Assembly: GCF_020410765.1 (NCBI RefSeq)
Contig: NZ_CP084541.1
Location: 248,001 to 312,000 of the forward strand
DNA: 64,000 nucleotides
DNA from: Streptomyces marincola
GTDB lineage: Bacteria > Actinomycetota > Actinomycetes > Streptomycetales > Streptomycetaceae
Direction of reading: 5' to 3'
A program made the position numbers and the translations under genes. The notes below the pieces were generated by a model. The model saw only the letters and a list, made by a program, of their open reading frames with translations. It searched no databases and was not told the DNA's origin. Positions 25,306-33,708 of this stretch are shown one piece after another. How positions within the stretch are numbered: the first letter of the stretch is position 1; every line of letters begins with the position of its first letter.

Positions 25306-26082
25306 ATGGAACTGAACGGTTACAAGATCATCGTCACGGGCAGCGCGCGCGGCATGGGCGCGGCCACCGTGCGGTCCTACGTCGCCGCCGGCGCGCGGGT
25401 CGTGGGCATGGACGTCGACCGCGAGAGCGGCGAGCGGGTGGCCGCGGCGGCCACCGAGGCGGGCCCGGGCTCGGCGGCGTTCATGACGGTCGACATCGCG
25501 GACCCGGAGTCCGTGACCCGCGCGTTCGACGCGGCGGCCGAGCAGCTCGGCGGCCTCGACGTGCTCGCCCACCCGGCCGCGATCCAGCGCTCGGGCGACG
25601 CCTCCTCGGTCACGCCCGAGGACTGGGACGTGATGATGGCCGTCAACGTGCGCGGCACCATGCTCACCAACCAGGCGGCCCACCGCCTGATGGCGCGGAA
25701 CGGACGCGGCTCGGTCATCAACTTCGGCTCGGTCTCCGGTCTGCGCGCCGAGCCGGGGGCGCCCGCGTACTCCGCGTCCAAGGGCGCGGTGCACTCCTGG
25801 ACCCGCACCGCCGCCGCTGCCTGGGGCGCCGACGGCGTCCGCGTCAACGCGATCCTCCCCGCCATCGCCACCCCGATGTACGAGGAGGCGCTGGGGCGCC
25901 TCGACGAGGACGGCATGACGGCCCACTTCTGGCAGAACGAGCAGTCGATCGCCCTCGGCCAGAAGTACGGCGACCCCGATCGCGACCTCGGCCCCGTGAT
26001 GGTCTTCCTCGCCTCCGAGGCGTCCCGTTTCATCACCGGGCAGCTGATCCCGGTCGACGGAGGCCAGACTTCCGTACGATGA
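25306..26082 (+). CDS. Short-chain dehydrogenase/reductase
   Basis: A 258-residue SDR with IIVTGSARGMGAATVRSY (cofactor loop), MDVDRESG (acidic residue favouring NAD), LAHPAAIQRSG where NNAG is usual, the catalytic serine in NFGSVSGL, YSASK, RVNAILPAIATPMYEEAL and GQLIPVDGGQTSVR. The unusual HPAA for NNAG also occurs in some steroid- or terpene-type SDRs, but the substrate is not predictable. AAGGAAG precedes the ATG. A TetR gene follows 52 bases downstream on the same strand, and a 22-bp palindrome lies in the leader, so TetR control of the pair is likely. Confidence 0.87.
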   Translation: MELNGYKIIVTGSARGMGAATVRSYVAAGARVVGMDVDRESGERVAAAATEAGPGSAAFMTVDIADPESVTRAFDAAAEQLGGLDVLAHPAAIQRSGDASSVTPEDWDVMMAVNVRGTMLTNQAAHRLMARNGRGSVINFGSVSGLRAEPGAPAYSASKGAVHSWTRTAAAAWGADGVRVNAILPAIATPMYEEALGRLDEDGMTAHFWQNEQSIALGQKYGDPDRDLGPVMVFLASEASRFITGQLIPVDGGQTSVR

Positions 26083-26089
26083 ACGCCGA

Positions 26090-26124
26090 CCGGGGGGTTC
26101 CCGCCTTCGGTCCTGACCCCCCGG
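26090..26124 (+). promoter_or_regulatory. Intercistronic hairpin partly masking the TetR ribosome site
   Basis: CCGGGGGGT (26090-26098) pairs with ACCCCCCGG (26116-26124), loop 17 bases. The second arm touches the GGAAGGA ribosome site of the TetR gene. It could be a terminator or lower regulator translation. Confidence 0.4.
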
Positions 26125-26134
26125 AAGGACACCC

Positions 26135-26764
26135 ATGCCCGGTTCAAGCGCACGGCGGGGCAGCGCGGAGGCCGCCGACCGCGCCGAGCCGCGAGCCGTG
26201 CGCACCCGCGAACGCCTGACGAACGCCTTCCGCGACGCGTTGCCGGAAACCTCCCTCGACCAGCTCTCCGTCGCCGAGATCTGCCGCCGGGCAGGCGTCC
26301 ACCGGGTGACGTTCTACGGCCACTGGCCCGATATCCGGTCTCTCGCGGCCGAGGTGTTCGCCCAGTCCGTCGACAGGCTGGCGCGCGTGCCGCAGGACGT
26401 GATCAGCGCCGCCGCGGGACCCGCCGACCTCGCCGCGGCGTACGAACGGGCGCTGCGCGGGCAGTTGCGGGAAATCCTCGATCAACGCGCCGCCTACCGG
26501 GCCCTGTTCACCTCCGACACGGACGCCGGCTTCCGCCGCCGCCTGGAGGCGGCGCAGCGCGAACGGGCGCTCGCCGCGATCCGCGAACTGACCCGCCTGG
26601 GCGTCGCCGTGCCCGGCGCCGCCGCCGGGTATCCCGCCGGATACATCGCCGGCGGCGTCGTCACCGCGTTCGAGACGTGGGCCCTGGGCGACGCCACCGA
26701 CGTGGAGGCGGCGGCCACCGATATCGCGGCCCAACTCCCGCACTGGTGGCCCAGGCACGGCTGA
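26135..26764 (+). CDS. TetR/AcrR-family transcriptional regulator
   Basis: A 209-residue regulator. After a charged N-terminal tail comes the helix-turn-helix (about residues 25-70; LSVAEICRRAGVHRVTFYGHWPDI is the recognition helix region). The C-terminal all-helical ligand domain is of the TetR_C type and ends TDIAAQLPHWWPRHG. It lies directly after the SDR gene and has a GGAAGGA site 5 bases before the ATG. It probably represses the SDR-tetR unit through the 25230 palindrome and is released by a small molecule related to the SDR substrate; that is inference from position. Confidence 0.88.
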   Translation: MPGSSARRGSAEAADRAEPRAVRTRERLTNAFRDALPETSLDQLSVAEICRRAGVHRVTFYGHWPDIRSLAAEVFAQSVDRLARVPQDVISAAAGPADLAAAYERALRGQLREILDQRAAYRALFTSDTDAGFRRRLEAAQRERALAAIRELTRLGVAVPGAAAGYPAGYIAGGVVTAFETWALGDATDVEAAATDIAAQLPHWWPRHG

Positions 26765-27259
26765 GTCGCGGCTCGGGCCGGCCGGCGGGCGGGTCGCCCG
26801 GCCACGCCAAACGCCCGGTATTCACCGCCGCGTGGCCGGATCGGCGCGCACCCGGCGGGCCATGTCCGGGACAATGCCGGGTCGACAGCGAATTTTGTTG
26901 TGCCCGGGGCATATTACGCACCGTCTTCTCCGGCGGGACCGCCAATTACCAGCCGGTCCCATTCGCGCCTTCCCTGACGCACGACATGGCGATCGTGGAG
27001 AGAATTCGCCATCCTTCCGGATTCCGTTGCCGTTTCACACACCGCCCGGTAGCGTTTTTGGTGATCTTGCGCAGCGGCGGGACTCGCCGCACGCAGCCGG
27101 TGCGGCGCACCGGTCTCACCGATCACCGGGGGGTACGCGTCACGTGACCACATCCGCCGCAGCAGACTTACACCGCGCAAGGAACCGCGCCCGGGCCGGC
27201 ACACGCGGGGCACTCCCCCGGATTCCGGCGCGGATCCGGGCACGTGGCGAGGGGGAACG
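26765..27259. other. 495-bp intergenic region with a promoter
   Basis: No convincing gene. The middle (about 26885-27060) is less GC-rich than its surroundings. TTGCCG (27027-27032) and TAGCGT (27050-27055), 17 bp apart, look like a promoter for the HAD gene and would give a leader of about 200 bases. I recognise no riboswitch in that leader. Confidence 0.4.
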
Positions 27260-27946
27260 ATGACGGATGTCGCCGTCTTCGACCTCGACGGCACGCTGAT
27301 CGACACGCCACGGGGCATTGTCGACACCTTCACGGCCGCGTTCGCCACCATGGCCTGGGACCGGCCCGACCCACGGGAGGTGCGGGCCACGGTGGGCCTG
27401 CCGCCGGCCCGGGCCTTCGGGCGGCTGATGGGCGCGGGCCCCGAGGACGAACGAGTCGCCGAGGGCATGCGCCAGTACCGGCGGCACTTCCGGATCATCG
27501 TGCTGCCCCGGGCACCCGACCTGCTCTTCCCCGGCGTCGCGGCCGGCCTCGCGGCCCTGCGCGCCCAGGGGCTCGCCCTGGCCCTGGCCACCGGGACGCT
27601 GCGCGAGGACGCGGACGCGCTGCTGACGGCGGCCGGCCTGCGCGACCTGTTCGACGTGGTGGTCGGCGCCGACCAGGTCACCCATCCGACGCCCCATCCG
27701 CAGACCGGCCTGACGATCCTGCGCTCCCTGGGCGCCGCGCCGGAACGGGCCGTGCTCGTCGGGGACACCGCCGGTGACCTGGTGATGGCCAGGGCCTGCG
27801 GCATGCGGTCGATCGCCGTCACCTACGGGCTGCACGGCGCACCGCAGTTGCGCGCCGCACGGCCCACCTGGCTGGCGGACAGCTTCGAGGAGGTCGTGGC
27901 CAGGCTGACGGCCTGCCGCGCGCGCTCGGCCGCACCGGCCCGGTGA
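27260..27946 (+). CDS. HAD-superfamily hydrolase, phosphoglycolate phosphatase-like
   Basis: A 228-residue HAD protein with a helical cap (subfamily IA). Motif I is FDLDGTL with nucleophile Asp8 and acid/base Asp10, motif II is in LALATGTL, and motif IV is LVGDTAGDLVMA. The motif III lysine, normally in KPxP, seems to be replaced: the segment reads THPTPHPQTG with Thr144 where Lys is expected. A single-base change (AAG to ACG) would explain it. Catalysis may therefore be weak or need another lysine. GAGGGGGA precedes the ATG. It is convergent with the protease gene across a strong hairpin. Confidence 0.82.
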   Translation: MTDVAVFDLDGTLIDTPRGIVDTFTAAFATMAWDRPDPREVRATVGLPPARAFGRLMGAGPEDERVAEGMRQYRRHFRIIVLPRAPDLLFPGVAAGLAALRAQGLALALATGTLREDADALLTAAGLRDLFDVVVGADQVTHPTPHPQTGLTILRSLGAAPERAVLVGDTAGDLVMARACGMRSIAVTYGLHGAPQLRAARPTWLADSFEEVVARLTACRARSAAPAR

Positions 27947-27956
27947 ACGCGTCGGT

Positions 27957-28007
27957 GCCCCTGGCCGTCCCCGACCGGCCTGCGCCCGGCCGGGGACGGC
28001 CGGGGGC
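27957..28007. terminator. Strong bidirectional terminator
   Basis: GGCCGTCCCCG (27963-27973) pairs with CGGGGACGGCC (27991-28001). The stem extends outward by another six pairs (one G-U) and inward by CCGG/CCGG after one mismatch. It fills the gap between the convergent HAD and protease genes. Confidence 0.65.
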
Positions 28008-28031
28008 GCCGGCCCGGGACGTTTCCGGGCG

Positions 28032-29243
28032 TCACAGGTCGCCGGTGGCGAGCAGCCTGTTGGGCGAGGTCTTGGTCACGTCGAGCACGTCCTCGGTCGA
28101 CTGCTCGACGATCCAGTCCCCGGTCTCGCGCGGCGTGGCACCGGGGTTGGCCTCCTGGTGGAGCGCGGCGACGCCTGATGCGTGCGGGGCCGCCATGGAC
28201 GTGCCGTCCTTCGCGGTGCCGCCGCCGCCGAGTCGCGCCGAGACGACCGCCTGCCCGGGCGCGTAGAGCTCAAGGCAGGGGCCGAAGTTGCTGAAGCCGG
28301 TCTCCCGGTCCTCCGGGTCGCTCGCCCCCACGGTCAGCGCCCGCTCGGCGCTCGCGGGCGACACCTCGCAGGCGTCCCTGCTGTCGTTGCCGGCCGCGAC
28401 GACGGGCAGGATGCCCCGCTCGGCGAGCTGGTCGACGGCCTCGTTGACGGCCCGGTTGAACCCGCCGCCCAAGGACGCCTGCGCGATGGCCGGTCGCTCC
28501 GCGTGCTCGGCGACCCAGTCGAAGCCCGCGATGATCTGCGCCCAGGAGCCCCGGTTGTCGCACCCGAGGACGCGCACGCTGACCAGGGCCGCCTCCCGGG
28601 CCACCCCGTAGGTGGCGCCGCCCACGGTGCCCGCGACGTGCGTGCCGTGCCCGGCGCAGTCGGCGCCGTCGCGCCCGTCGCCGACCGAGTCGAAGCCGCG
28701 CACCGCGCGGCCCTCGAACTCCGCGTGCGCGAACTCGATCCCCGAGTCCACCACGTAGACCGTGGTACCGGCTCCGGTGCCGCGCACCGTGAACCGCTGA
28801 TCGAGCGGCAGGTAGGGCTGGTCGATGCGGTCGAGACCCCAACTCGCGGCGTCCGCCCGGGGCGTGGGCGCGGCGGCGGGACTTCCCGAGGCGTAGGAGT
28901 CCTCCTCGACAGCCGTCACCTCGGGCCGCTCGCGCACCGCGGCCAGTTGATCGGCGCTCAGCTCCGCGGCGAAGCCGTTGAGCGCGACTGTGTAGGTGAA
29001 CAGCGGCTCGACGCCGGGAAGCGCCTCGTCCAGAACGGCGCCCGGGGACGCGCCCTCCCCGACGGTGACGATGTACCGGCCGGGGATGGGGTCGGCGGCG
29101 CGGTGCAGCGGAGCCGGCTCGGCGCGGGCCGGCCCGGAGTCGCGGGGCACGGCGCCCTGCGCGGCCACGGCGGGCAGAGCAGCCACGGCGAGGAGGAGGA
29201 CTGCTGCTGCTGCGAGGGCCGGGGGCCTCATCTGCGGTGCCAT
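28032..29243 (-). CDS. Secreted S8 subtilisin-like serine protease
   Basis: A 403-residue preproprotein. The signal peptide (about residues 1-28; ALAAAAVLLLAVAALPAVAA) is followed by an inhibitor I9 propeptide (about 45-120, starting PIPGRYIVTVGEGASPG) and a peptidase S8 domain. The catalytic triad is Asp166 (VVDSGI), His199 (GHGTHVAG) and Ser349 (GTSMAAPH). An oxyanion Asn is in AAGNDSRDAC, and several cysteines could form disulfides. It resembles proteinase K-like and aqualysin-type enzymes but has no C-terminal extra domain. It would be exported, self-processed and act in extracellular protein breakdown. Confidence 0.93.
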   Translation of the reverse strand: MAPQMRPPALAAAAVLLLAVAALPAVAAQGAVPRDSGPARAEPAPLHRAADPIPGRYIVTVGEGASPGAVLDEALPGVEPLFTYTVALNGFAAELSADQLAAVRERPEVTAVEEDSYASGSPAAAPTPRADAASWGLDRIDQPYLPLDQRFTVRGTGAGTTVYVVDSGIEFAHAEFEGRAVRGFDSVGDGRDGADCAGHGTHVAGTVGGATYGVAREAALVSVRVLGCDNRGSWAQIIAGFDWVAEHAERPAIAQASLGGGFNRAVNEAVDQLAERGILPVVAAGNDSRDACEVSPASAERALTVGASDPEDRETGFSNFGPCLELYAPGQAVVSARLGGGGTAKDGTSMAAPHASGVAALHQEANPGATPRETGDWIVEQSTEDVLDVTKTSPNRLLATGDL

Positions 29244-29456
29244 ACCGACGACTCAAGCAAGCCGCACCCCCACCCGTCCATCACTCCTGGCGATTTCACC
29301 GTGACGATGCGTGCTCGACGGCGCGGGTGCGCCGCACGCGCGCGTCGCGCGCCGGGCGCGTCCGCACCACGCCGGCACGCCCGCCGCGTCGGGCGCGAGC
29401 CACGAGCCACGAGCCACGGACCACGGGGCCACCCGCCAGGCGACGCCCGTCCCGCA

Positions 29457-29481
29457 GTACAGGACCGAAGCTGTCCTGTAC
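29457..29481 (+). promoter_or_regulatory. Perfect 9-bp inverted repeat upstream of the VOC gene
   Basis: GTACAGGAC and GTCCTGTAC are separated by 7 bases. The spacing (16-bp centre-to-centre) suits a dimeric regulator. It lies 108 bases before the VOC start. Nearby, CGAGCCA is repeated three times in tandem (about 29396-29416). The rest of the 29244-29589 gap holds no gene. Confidence 0.5.
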
Positions 29482-29589
29482 CTCTGCCATCGTGGCGTAC
29501 GAGCCGTTCGGGAGCATCGCTCCCGGTCACGGCAGCCGCCGGACCGTCGGCGGTCGGCGGCGCGTTCACATCGAGGCAAGGAGCAGGCC

Positions 29590-30012
29590 ATGTCCGTCAC
29601 GACCACCACCCACCTGAACTTCCGGGGCAACGCGCGGGAGGCGCTGGACTACTACCACTCCGTCTTCGGCGGGCGTGCGGTCACGGTCACCTACAAGGAC
29701 GCCGGCGCCGTGCAGGAGGAGAGCGAGGCCGACTGGGTGATGTGGGGCGAGGTCGTCGGCGAGAACGGCTTCCACGTCATGGCCTACGACGTGCCCTCGC
29801 AGCTGCCCTGGAGCCGGGGCGAGAACCCGTTCTTCGTCTCCGTGCGCGGCGAGAGCGCCGAGGAGATCAGCGCCCTGTGGGGCAGGCTCGCCGAGGGCTC
29901 GGCCGTCGTGCGCCCGCTGGAGCCCGCGCAGTGGGCGCCGCTGTACGGCATGCTCACCGACCGGTTCGGCGTCACCTGGGTCCTGGACGTCGCCGCCCCC
30001 TATCAGGGCTGA
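29590..30012 (+). CDS. VOC-family protein, PhnB-like
   Basis: A 140-residue glyoxalase/bleomycin-resistance-fold protein of the PhnB/3-demethylubiquinone-9 3-methyltransferase-like group. It begins THLNFRGNAREALDYYHSVFGG, the usual first beta-alpha unit, includes NGFHVMAYDVP and FFVSVRGESAEEISALWGRLAEG, and ends MLTDRFGVTWVLDVAAPYQG, where DxFGVxWxL is the family's closing motif. Metal ligands are not clear, so enzymatic activity is uncertain. GCAAGGAG precedes the ATG. The perfect inverted repeat upstream suggests it is regulated, perhaps by an unlinked repressor. Confidence 0.87.
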   Translation: MSVTTTTHLNFRGNAREALDYYHSVFGGRAVTVTYKDAGAVQEESEADWVMWGEVVGENGFHVMAYDVPSQLPWSRGENPFFVSVRGESAEEISALWGRLAEGSAVVRPLEPAQWAPLYGMLTDRFGVTWVLDVAAPYQG

Positions 30013-30194
30013 ACCGACCCGACGCGTCCGGGCCCCCGCCGCTGCGCGGGCGGCCCGGACGGCGCGGGCGCCGCGCACCCGTTGCACCCGCCCGCGCGCC
30101 CGGGAACCTCCCGGCTCACGCCGCCCGAGCGAGCCGTCGAGCGGGGCAGCGACGGCCGTACCGTCCCCGCCGGGCCGCCCCGTAGGCTGCCTCC

Positions 30195-31077
30195 GTGTCC
30201 GTCGAACATCCGCTTGCCTATGTGCTGGGTCTTCAGGGCCTGGCCCTCATGCGCGCGTTCACCGGCGAGTACGACCGCGCGTTCGTGGCGGCCCGGCTCG
30301 CGGAGATCCGCGCCCTGCTCGACGACGAGGAGCTGGCGAACGCCGCGGTCGAGGTCGCGCGCGTGCCACCGGCCGAGGGCTACCGCCTCTGGGCGGAAAC
30401 GTACGACGACGCGCCCAACGCGGCGTTCGGCCACGACGAGCAGGTGGTCGACCGGCTCGCCGACGGGCTGCCAGGCGCCGCTGCCGTGCTCGACGCCGCG
30501 TGCGGCACCGGCCGGCTCGCCGTGCGCCTGGCCGGGCGCGGCCACCGCGTCGTGGGGGTGGACGCCTCGCCCGACATGCTCGTGCGGGCCGCGCGGCGGG
30601 TACCGGAAGCGGCGTTCGCACGCGGCGCTCTGGACCGGCTGCCCGTGCGCACGGCGGCCTTCGACCTGGCGGTCTGTTCCCTCGCGCTGACCCACGTGCC
30701 CGGACTCGGGCCGGTCATGGCCGAGTTGGCGCGCGCCCTCCGCCCCGGCGGGCAGTTGGTGATCGCGGATGTCCACCCGGAACGGGTGGCGCGGGGCTCG
30801 GCACCCCCGGTGCGCGGCCGGGACGGCCTGCCGGGCCGCATCGCCAGCCACCGCCACGCGGTCGGTGACTACCTGCGGGCCGCGCTCGCGGCCGGTCTGG
30901 TCGTGCGCGGCTGCGACGAGCCGCTTCCCCCCGCCGCGCCGGTCCCGGCGACCGGGACCGGCGCGGCGGGGGGCGTGGGCGCTCGCGGCCCTGGCGCCCG
31001 AGGCGGCCAGGGCCGCGAGCGCCGGGGTGCCGGCCATGCTGATCTGGCACTTCGCCAAGCCGGGCCCGCCCGGCTGA
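30195..31077 (+). CDS. Class I SAM-dependent methyltransferase, frameshifted near the 3' end
   Basis: The first 240 or so residues are a clean methyltransferase: VLDAACGTGRLAVRLAGRGH (motif I), VVGVDASPDML, FDLAVCSLALTHVPGLGPVMAELARALRPGGQLVIADVHPE. From about base 30930 the frame turns into low-complexity Gly/Arg sequence that would run on to 31181. The +1 frame instead resumes a sensible ending (ALAALAPEAARAASAG, then VPAMLIWHFAKPG) and stops at 31077. The break coincides with a 22-bp perfect hairpin ending in six Gs. Either one base is wrong in the assembly or the gene is a recent pseudogene. GTG start at 30195. The substrate is unknown. Confidence 0.7.
30927..30973 (+). repeat. 22-bp perfect inverted repeat with 3-base loop inside a gene
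   Basis: 30927-30948 is the exact reverse complement of 30952-30973, with CGA between. The outer ends are C6 and G6. It lies where the methyltransferase reading frame shifts. Confidence 0.85.
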
Positions 31078-31120
31078 CCGCGCCCCGCCGGCCTGGGCGG
31101 CGAGCGCCGGGGCCGGTCAG
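31074..31120. terminator. Bidirectional terminator at the end of the polyketide operon
   Basis: CTGACCGCGCCCCG pairs with CGGGGCCGGTCAG apart from one bulged base, and the loop is 20 bases. The arms overlap the stop codons of the two convergent genes, so this is the probable 3' end of the pie operon. Confidence 0.55.
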
Positions 31121-32913
31121 GCGCCGGGGCCTGCGGCCCGGCGCGGGGCGGGGTCGGGCTGGCGGAGGACGCGGGCCATGACCTCGGGCAGTTCCTTGGC
31201 GTGCCCGTGGTCCCTGGCGCGCCAGGCGACGTGCCCGTCGGGCCGGACCAGGACGGCGCCGCTCTCCTCGACCTCGCGGAGCTCGGCCCAGGTCCCGTAC
31301 GGGTCGCGCGGGCCGCCGCCCGCGCCGATGGGCAGGACGGCGACCTCGACGCCCGTGTCGAGCGCGGCGTCCCTGGCGGCGTCCCGCCAGGGCTCGCCGC
31401 CTGGCCCCGTCAGCAGCGTGAACCTGCCCCGGCCGGTCACATCCAGCGTGGAGCAGCGGTGCCTGCCGTTCTCCAGCCAGGCGTGCGGCAGCCGGGCGCC
31501 CGGCCACGTGGTCGCCCGGTAGTACAGCTCGGGGTCGCGTTCGTCGGCCGGTTCCGGCGTGCCGTCGGGCACGAGCGCGCCGGTGCGGTAGCGGTAGCCG
31601 AGTTCGACCCCGTGCGCGTTGGCCTGCCCGTGGATGGCGGCGGTCGCGGCGGCGAGCGCGGCGCGCCGCCGCCTGGCCTCCTCGGTGTCCTCGTGCAGGG
31701 TGTCGAGCAGCCGCCACTGCTCCTCGGGGCTCTGCCCCTCGGTGAAGCCCAGCGCCTGCGGGATGCCGATGAGGTCGACCATGCTGCGGAACGCCCGGTC
31801 CACGATCTGCCGCCCGACGGGCTGCCGTTCGTCGTGGTAGGTGTCGAGGAGCCCGGGGCCGGCCAGTCCTTCGAGGGCCAGTTTCAGTTTCCAGCACAGG
31901 TTGAACGAGTCCGCGACGGCCGAGTTCAGACCGAGACCGTTCGTCGGCGGGTTCTGGTGGACGGCGTCGCCGACGCAGAACACCCGGCCGCTCGCGTAGC
32001 GGGGCGCGACCGCGCTGTTGACCTCCCAGGCGGAGACGTTCTTGATGGTGACGTCCACGGTCGGGTCGCCGATGCTCTCCCTGATGCCGGCGCGCACCGC
32101 CTCGTGGTCGTCGACGTCGACGTCCGCCGCGGGCGGCGGGAACGTGAGGTGCAGCCACTCGGTCCAGGGCCGCAGGCTGACGAACACGCGCCCGTCGGCC
32201 GGGGGGCTGCCAGGTACCGCGCCCATGTAGAGCAGGGCGGGCCGGTGGGCGCTGTAGCGGGACAGGTCCGCCTCGAACCAGGTGGTGACGGCGCGTGCGA
32301 TGCCGGTGGCGCCGTCGAGGGCGATGCCGAGCTGCGCCAGCACGCGGCTGCGCGCGCCGTCGGCGCCGATGAGGTAGTCGGAGCGCACGGTGTAGTCGCG
32401 TCCCGTGCGCCGGTCGGTGATGCGGGAGGTGACGCCGTGCCCGTCCTGTTCGAGCGAGACGAACTCGTGGCCGAACCGCAGCTGTCCGACGCACGCCTCC
32501 TCCACGGCTTCCACCAGCAGCGGCTCCAGCAGGTGCTGCGGCAGGTTGCACAGGCCGCTCGGGCTGGCCGCGCGGTACTCCCCGATCCGGTCGGGGCCGT
32601 TCCCGTAGGCTCCGATACGGGCCACCTCGGGTCCCGCGAAGGTGGACATGAACACGTGGTTGGCCATCAGGTGGCCAGGAGTCGCGCGGGCCTCGACGCG
32701 GTCGGCGATGCCGAGATCGCGGAAGATCTCCCCCGTGCGCTGGTTCAGCAGGTGCGCGCGGGGGGTGTGGGCGGTGCCGTGGTGGCGGTTCACCAGCAGG
32801 TGGGGCACGCCGTAGCGGGAGAGGGCGAGTGCGGCGGTCAGGCCGGCCGGGCCCCCGCCGACGATGAGCACCGGCACCCGGATGTCGGGGGCCGTTCCCT
32901 GGCCGCTTGTCAT
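31117..32913 (-). CDS. pieE: FAD-dependent aromatic hydroxylase (PieE-like)
   Basis: A 598-residue flavoprotein monooxygenase of the phenol hydroxylase/TfdB class. It has the dinucleotide-binding VLIVGGGPAGLTAALALSRYG, DGARSRV (NADPH/FAD binding), RVFCVGDAVHQNPPTNGLGLNSA (second FAD motif) and a C-terminal thioredoxin-like domain from about residue 440. It uses NAD(P)H and O2 to add an ortho hydroxyl to a phenol-like ring. In the piericidin scheme this is the hydroxylation of the pyridone before O-methylation. The ATG overlaps the stop of the UbiG-like methyltransferase gene (ATGA), consistent with consecutive hydroxylation and methylation. It is the last gene of the operon. The symbol is by analogy. 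Confidence 0.87.
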   Translation of the reverse strand: MTSGQGTAPDIRVPVLIVGGGPAGLTAALALSRYGVPHLLVNRHHGTAHTPRAHLLNQRTGEIFRDLGIADRVEARATPGHLMANHVFMSTFAGPEVARIGAYGNGPDRIGEYRAASPSGLCNLPQHLLEPLLVEAVEEACVGQLRFGHEFVSLEQDGHGVTSRITDRRTGRDYTVRSDYLIGADGARSRVLAQLGIALDGATGIARAVTTWFEADLSRYSAHRPALLYMGAVPGSPPADGRVFVSLRPWTEWLHLTFPPPAADVDVDDHEAVRAGIRESIGDPTVDVTIKNVSAWEVNSAVAPRYASGRVFCVGDAVHQNPPTNGLGLNSAVADSFNLCWKLKLALEGLAGPGLLDTYHDERQPVGRQIVDRAFRSMVDLIGIPQALGFTEGQSPEEQWRLLDTLHEDTEEARRRRAALAAATAAIHGQANAHGVELGYRYRTGALVPDGTPEPADERDPELYYRATTWPGARLPHAWLENGRHRCSTLDVTGRGRFTLLTGPGGEPWRDAARDAALDTGVEVAVLPIGAGGGPRDPYGTWAELREVEESGAVLVRPDGHVAWRARDHGHAKELPEVMARVLRQPDPAPRRAAGPGA

Positions 32914-33695
32914 CGGTGCGCCTCCCCGGTCCTGCGGGCGTAGCCGGCGTAGAGGCCCGAGGTGTCCTTGCTGACGTCCATGCCGAGCTGCCGCCCGAGT
33001 TCCCCGTAGGTGATCTGCCCGCGGACGCGGCTGCGCGCCAGGCGCAGCACCTCGCGCGGCGCGCGGGCGGGGGCGAAGCCGACGAGTTCGAGGTTGTCCA
33101 GGCCGTGCCGGTCGAACAGGGCCCACAGCTCGGCCGGTTTGATGAACTTCCGCCAGTCGTGGAGGTCGCGCGGCGCCCAGGCCACCGACTTCCAGTCCTG
33201 CGCCATTTTGATCATGCCGATCCAGGACTTGAACGTCCGGTTGATCGTGTCGTACAGGTAGTAGCCGCCGGGCCGCAGCACGCGGGCGACCTCGCGGATC
33301 GCCTGGTCGGTGTCGGTGACGTGTTCGAGCGTGTCGCAGCAGTAGACGAGGTCGAAACTGCTGTCGGGGAACGGCAGCCGTTCCGCGACGGCCTGCCGGT
33401 AGTCGATCCGCAGCCCGGAGGCCGCGGCGTGCGCCGTCGCCGTCTCCAGCGAGGCGGCCGAGGGGTCGATCCCGGTGACGCGGCAGCCCGCGCGGGCGAA
33501 CTCCTCGGCCAGCAGCCCGCCGCCGCAGCCGATGTCGAGGACGGGCGTGTCCTTCAGGTCGACGCCGAGGGTCTCGGTGAGCACCCGGTGGAAGTAGGCG
33601 AACCGGGCGGGGGTGAACGCCTGGAGCGTGGCGAAGGGCTGATCGTCCCGCCACCAGGCGTCAGGAGCGTTGTACAGGTCGTTGTCGACGGCCAT
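32910..33695 (-). CDS. pieB2: UbiG-like O-methyltransferase (PieB2-like)
   Basis: A 261-residue class I SAM methyltransferase closest to UbiG, the ubiquinone O-methyltransferase. It has NAPDAWWRDDQPFATLQAFTP (UbiG-like N-terminus), VLDIGCGGGLLAEEFARAGC (motif I), VTGIDPSAASLETA, FDLVYCCDTLEHVTD and LRPGGYYLYDTINRT. It is a good candidate for methylating the hydroxyl made by the FAD hydroxylase, whose gene overlaps it. UbiG similarity fits the product type, since piericidins mimic ubiquinone with a dimethoxylated ring. The assignment as B2 rather than B1 rests on order and on pairing with pieE. GAGGAGAAG lies just upstream of the ATG. Confidence 0.85.
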   Translation of the reverse strand: MAVDNDLYNAPDAWWRDDQPFATLQAFTPARFAYFHRVLTETLGVDLKDTPVLDIGCGGGLLAEEFARAGCRVTGIDPSAASLETATAHAAASGLRIDYRQAVAERLPFPDSSFDLVYCCDTLEHVTDTDQAIREVARVLRPGGYYLYDTINRTFKSWIGMIKMAQDWKSVAWAPRDLHDWRKFIKPAELWALFDRHGLDNLELVGFAPARAPREVLRLARSRVRGQITYGELGRQLGMDVSKDTSGLYAGYARRTGEAHR

Positions 33696-33708
33696 GGTCG
33701 GCTTCTCC

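Noticed and set aside
26832..27263. Open frames in the region between tetR and the HAD gene
   Set aside because: Their proteins have no recognisable domain or good start, and the DNA there looks like promoter and leader.
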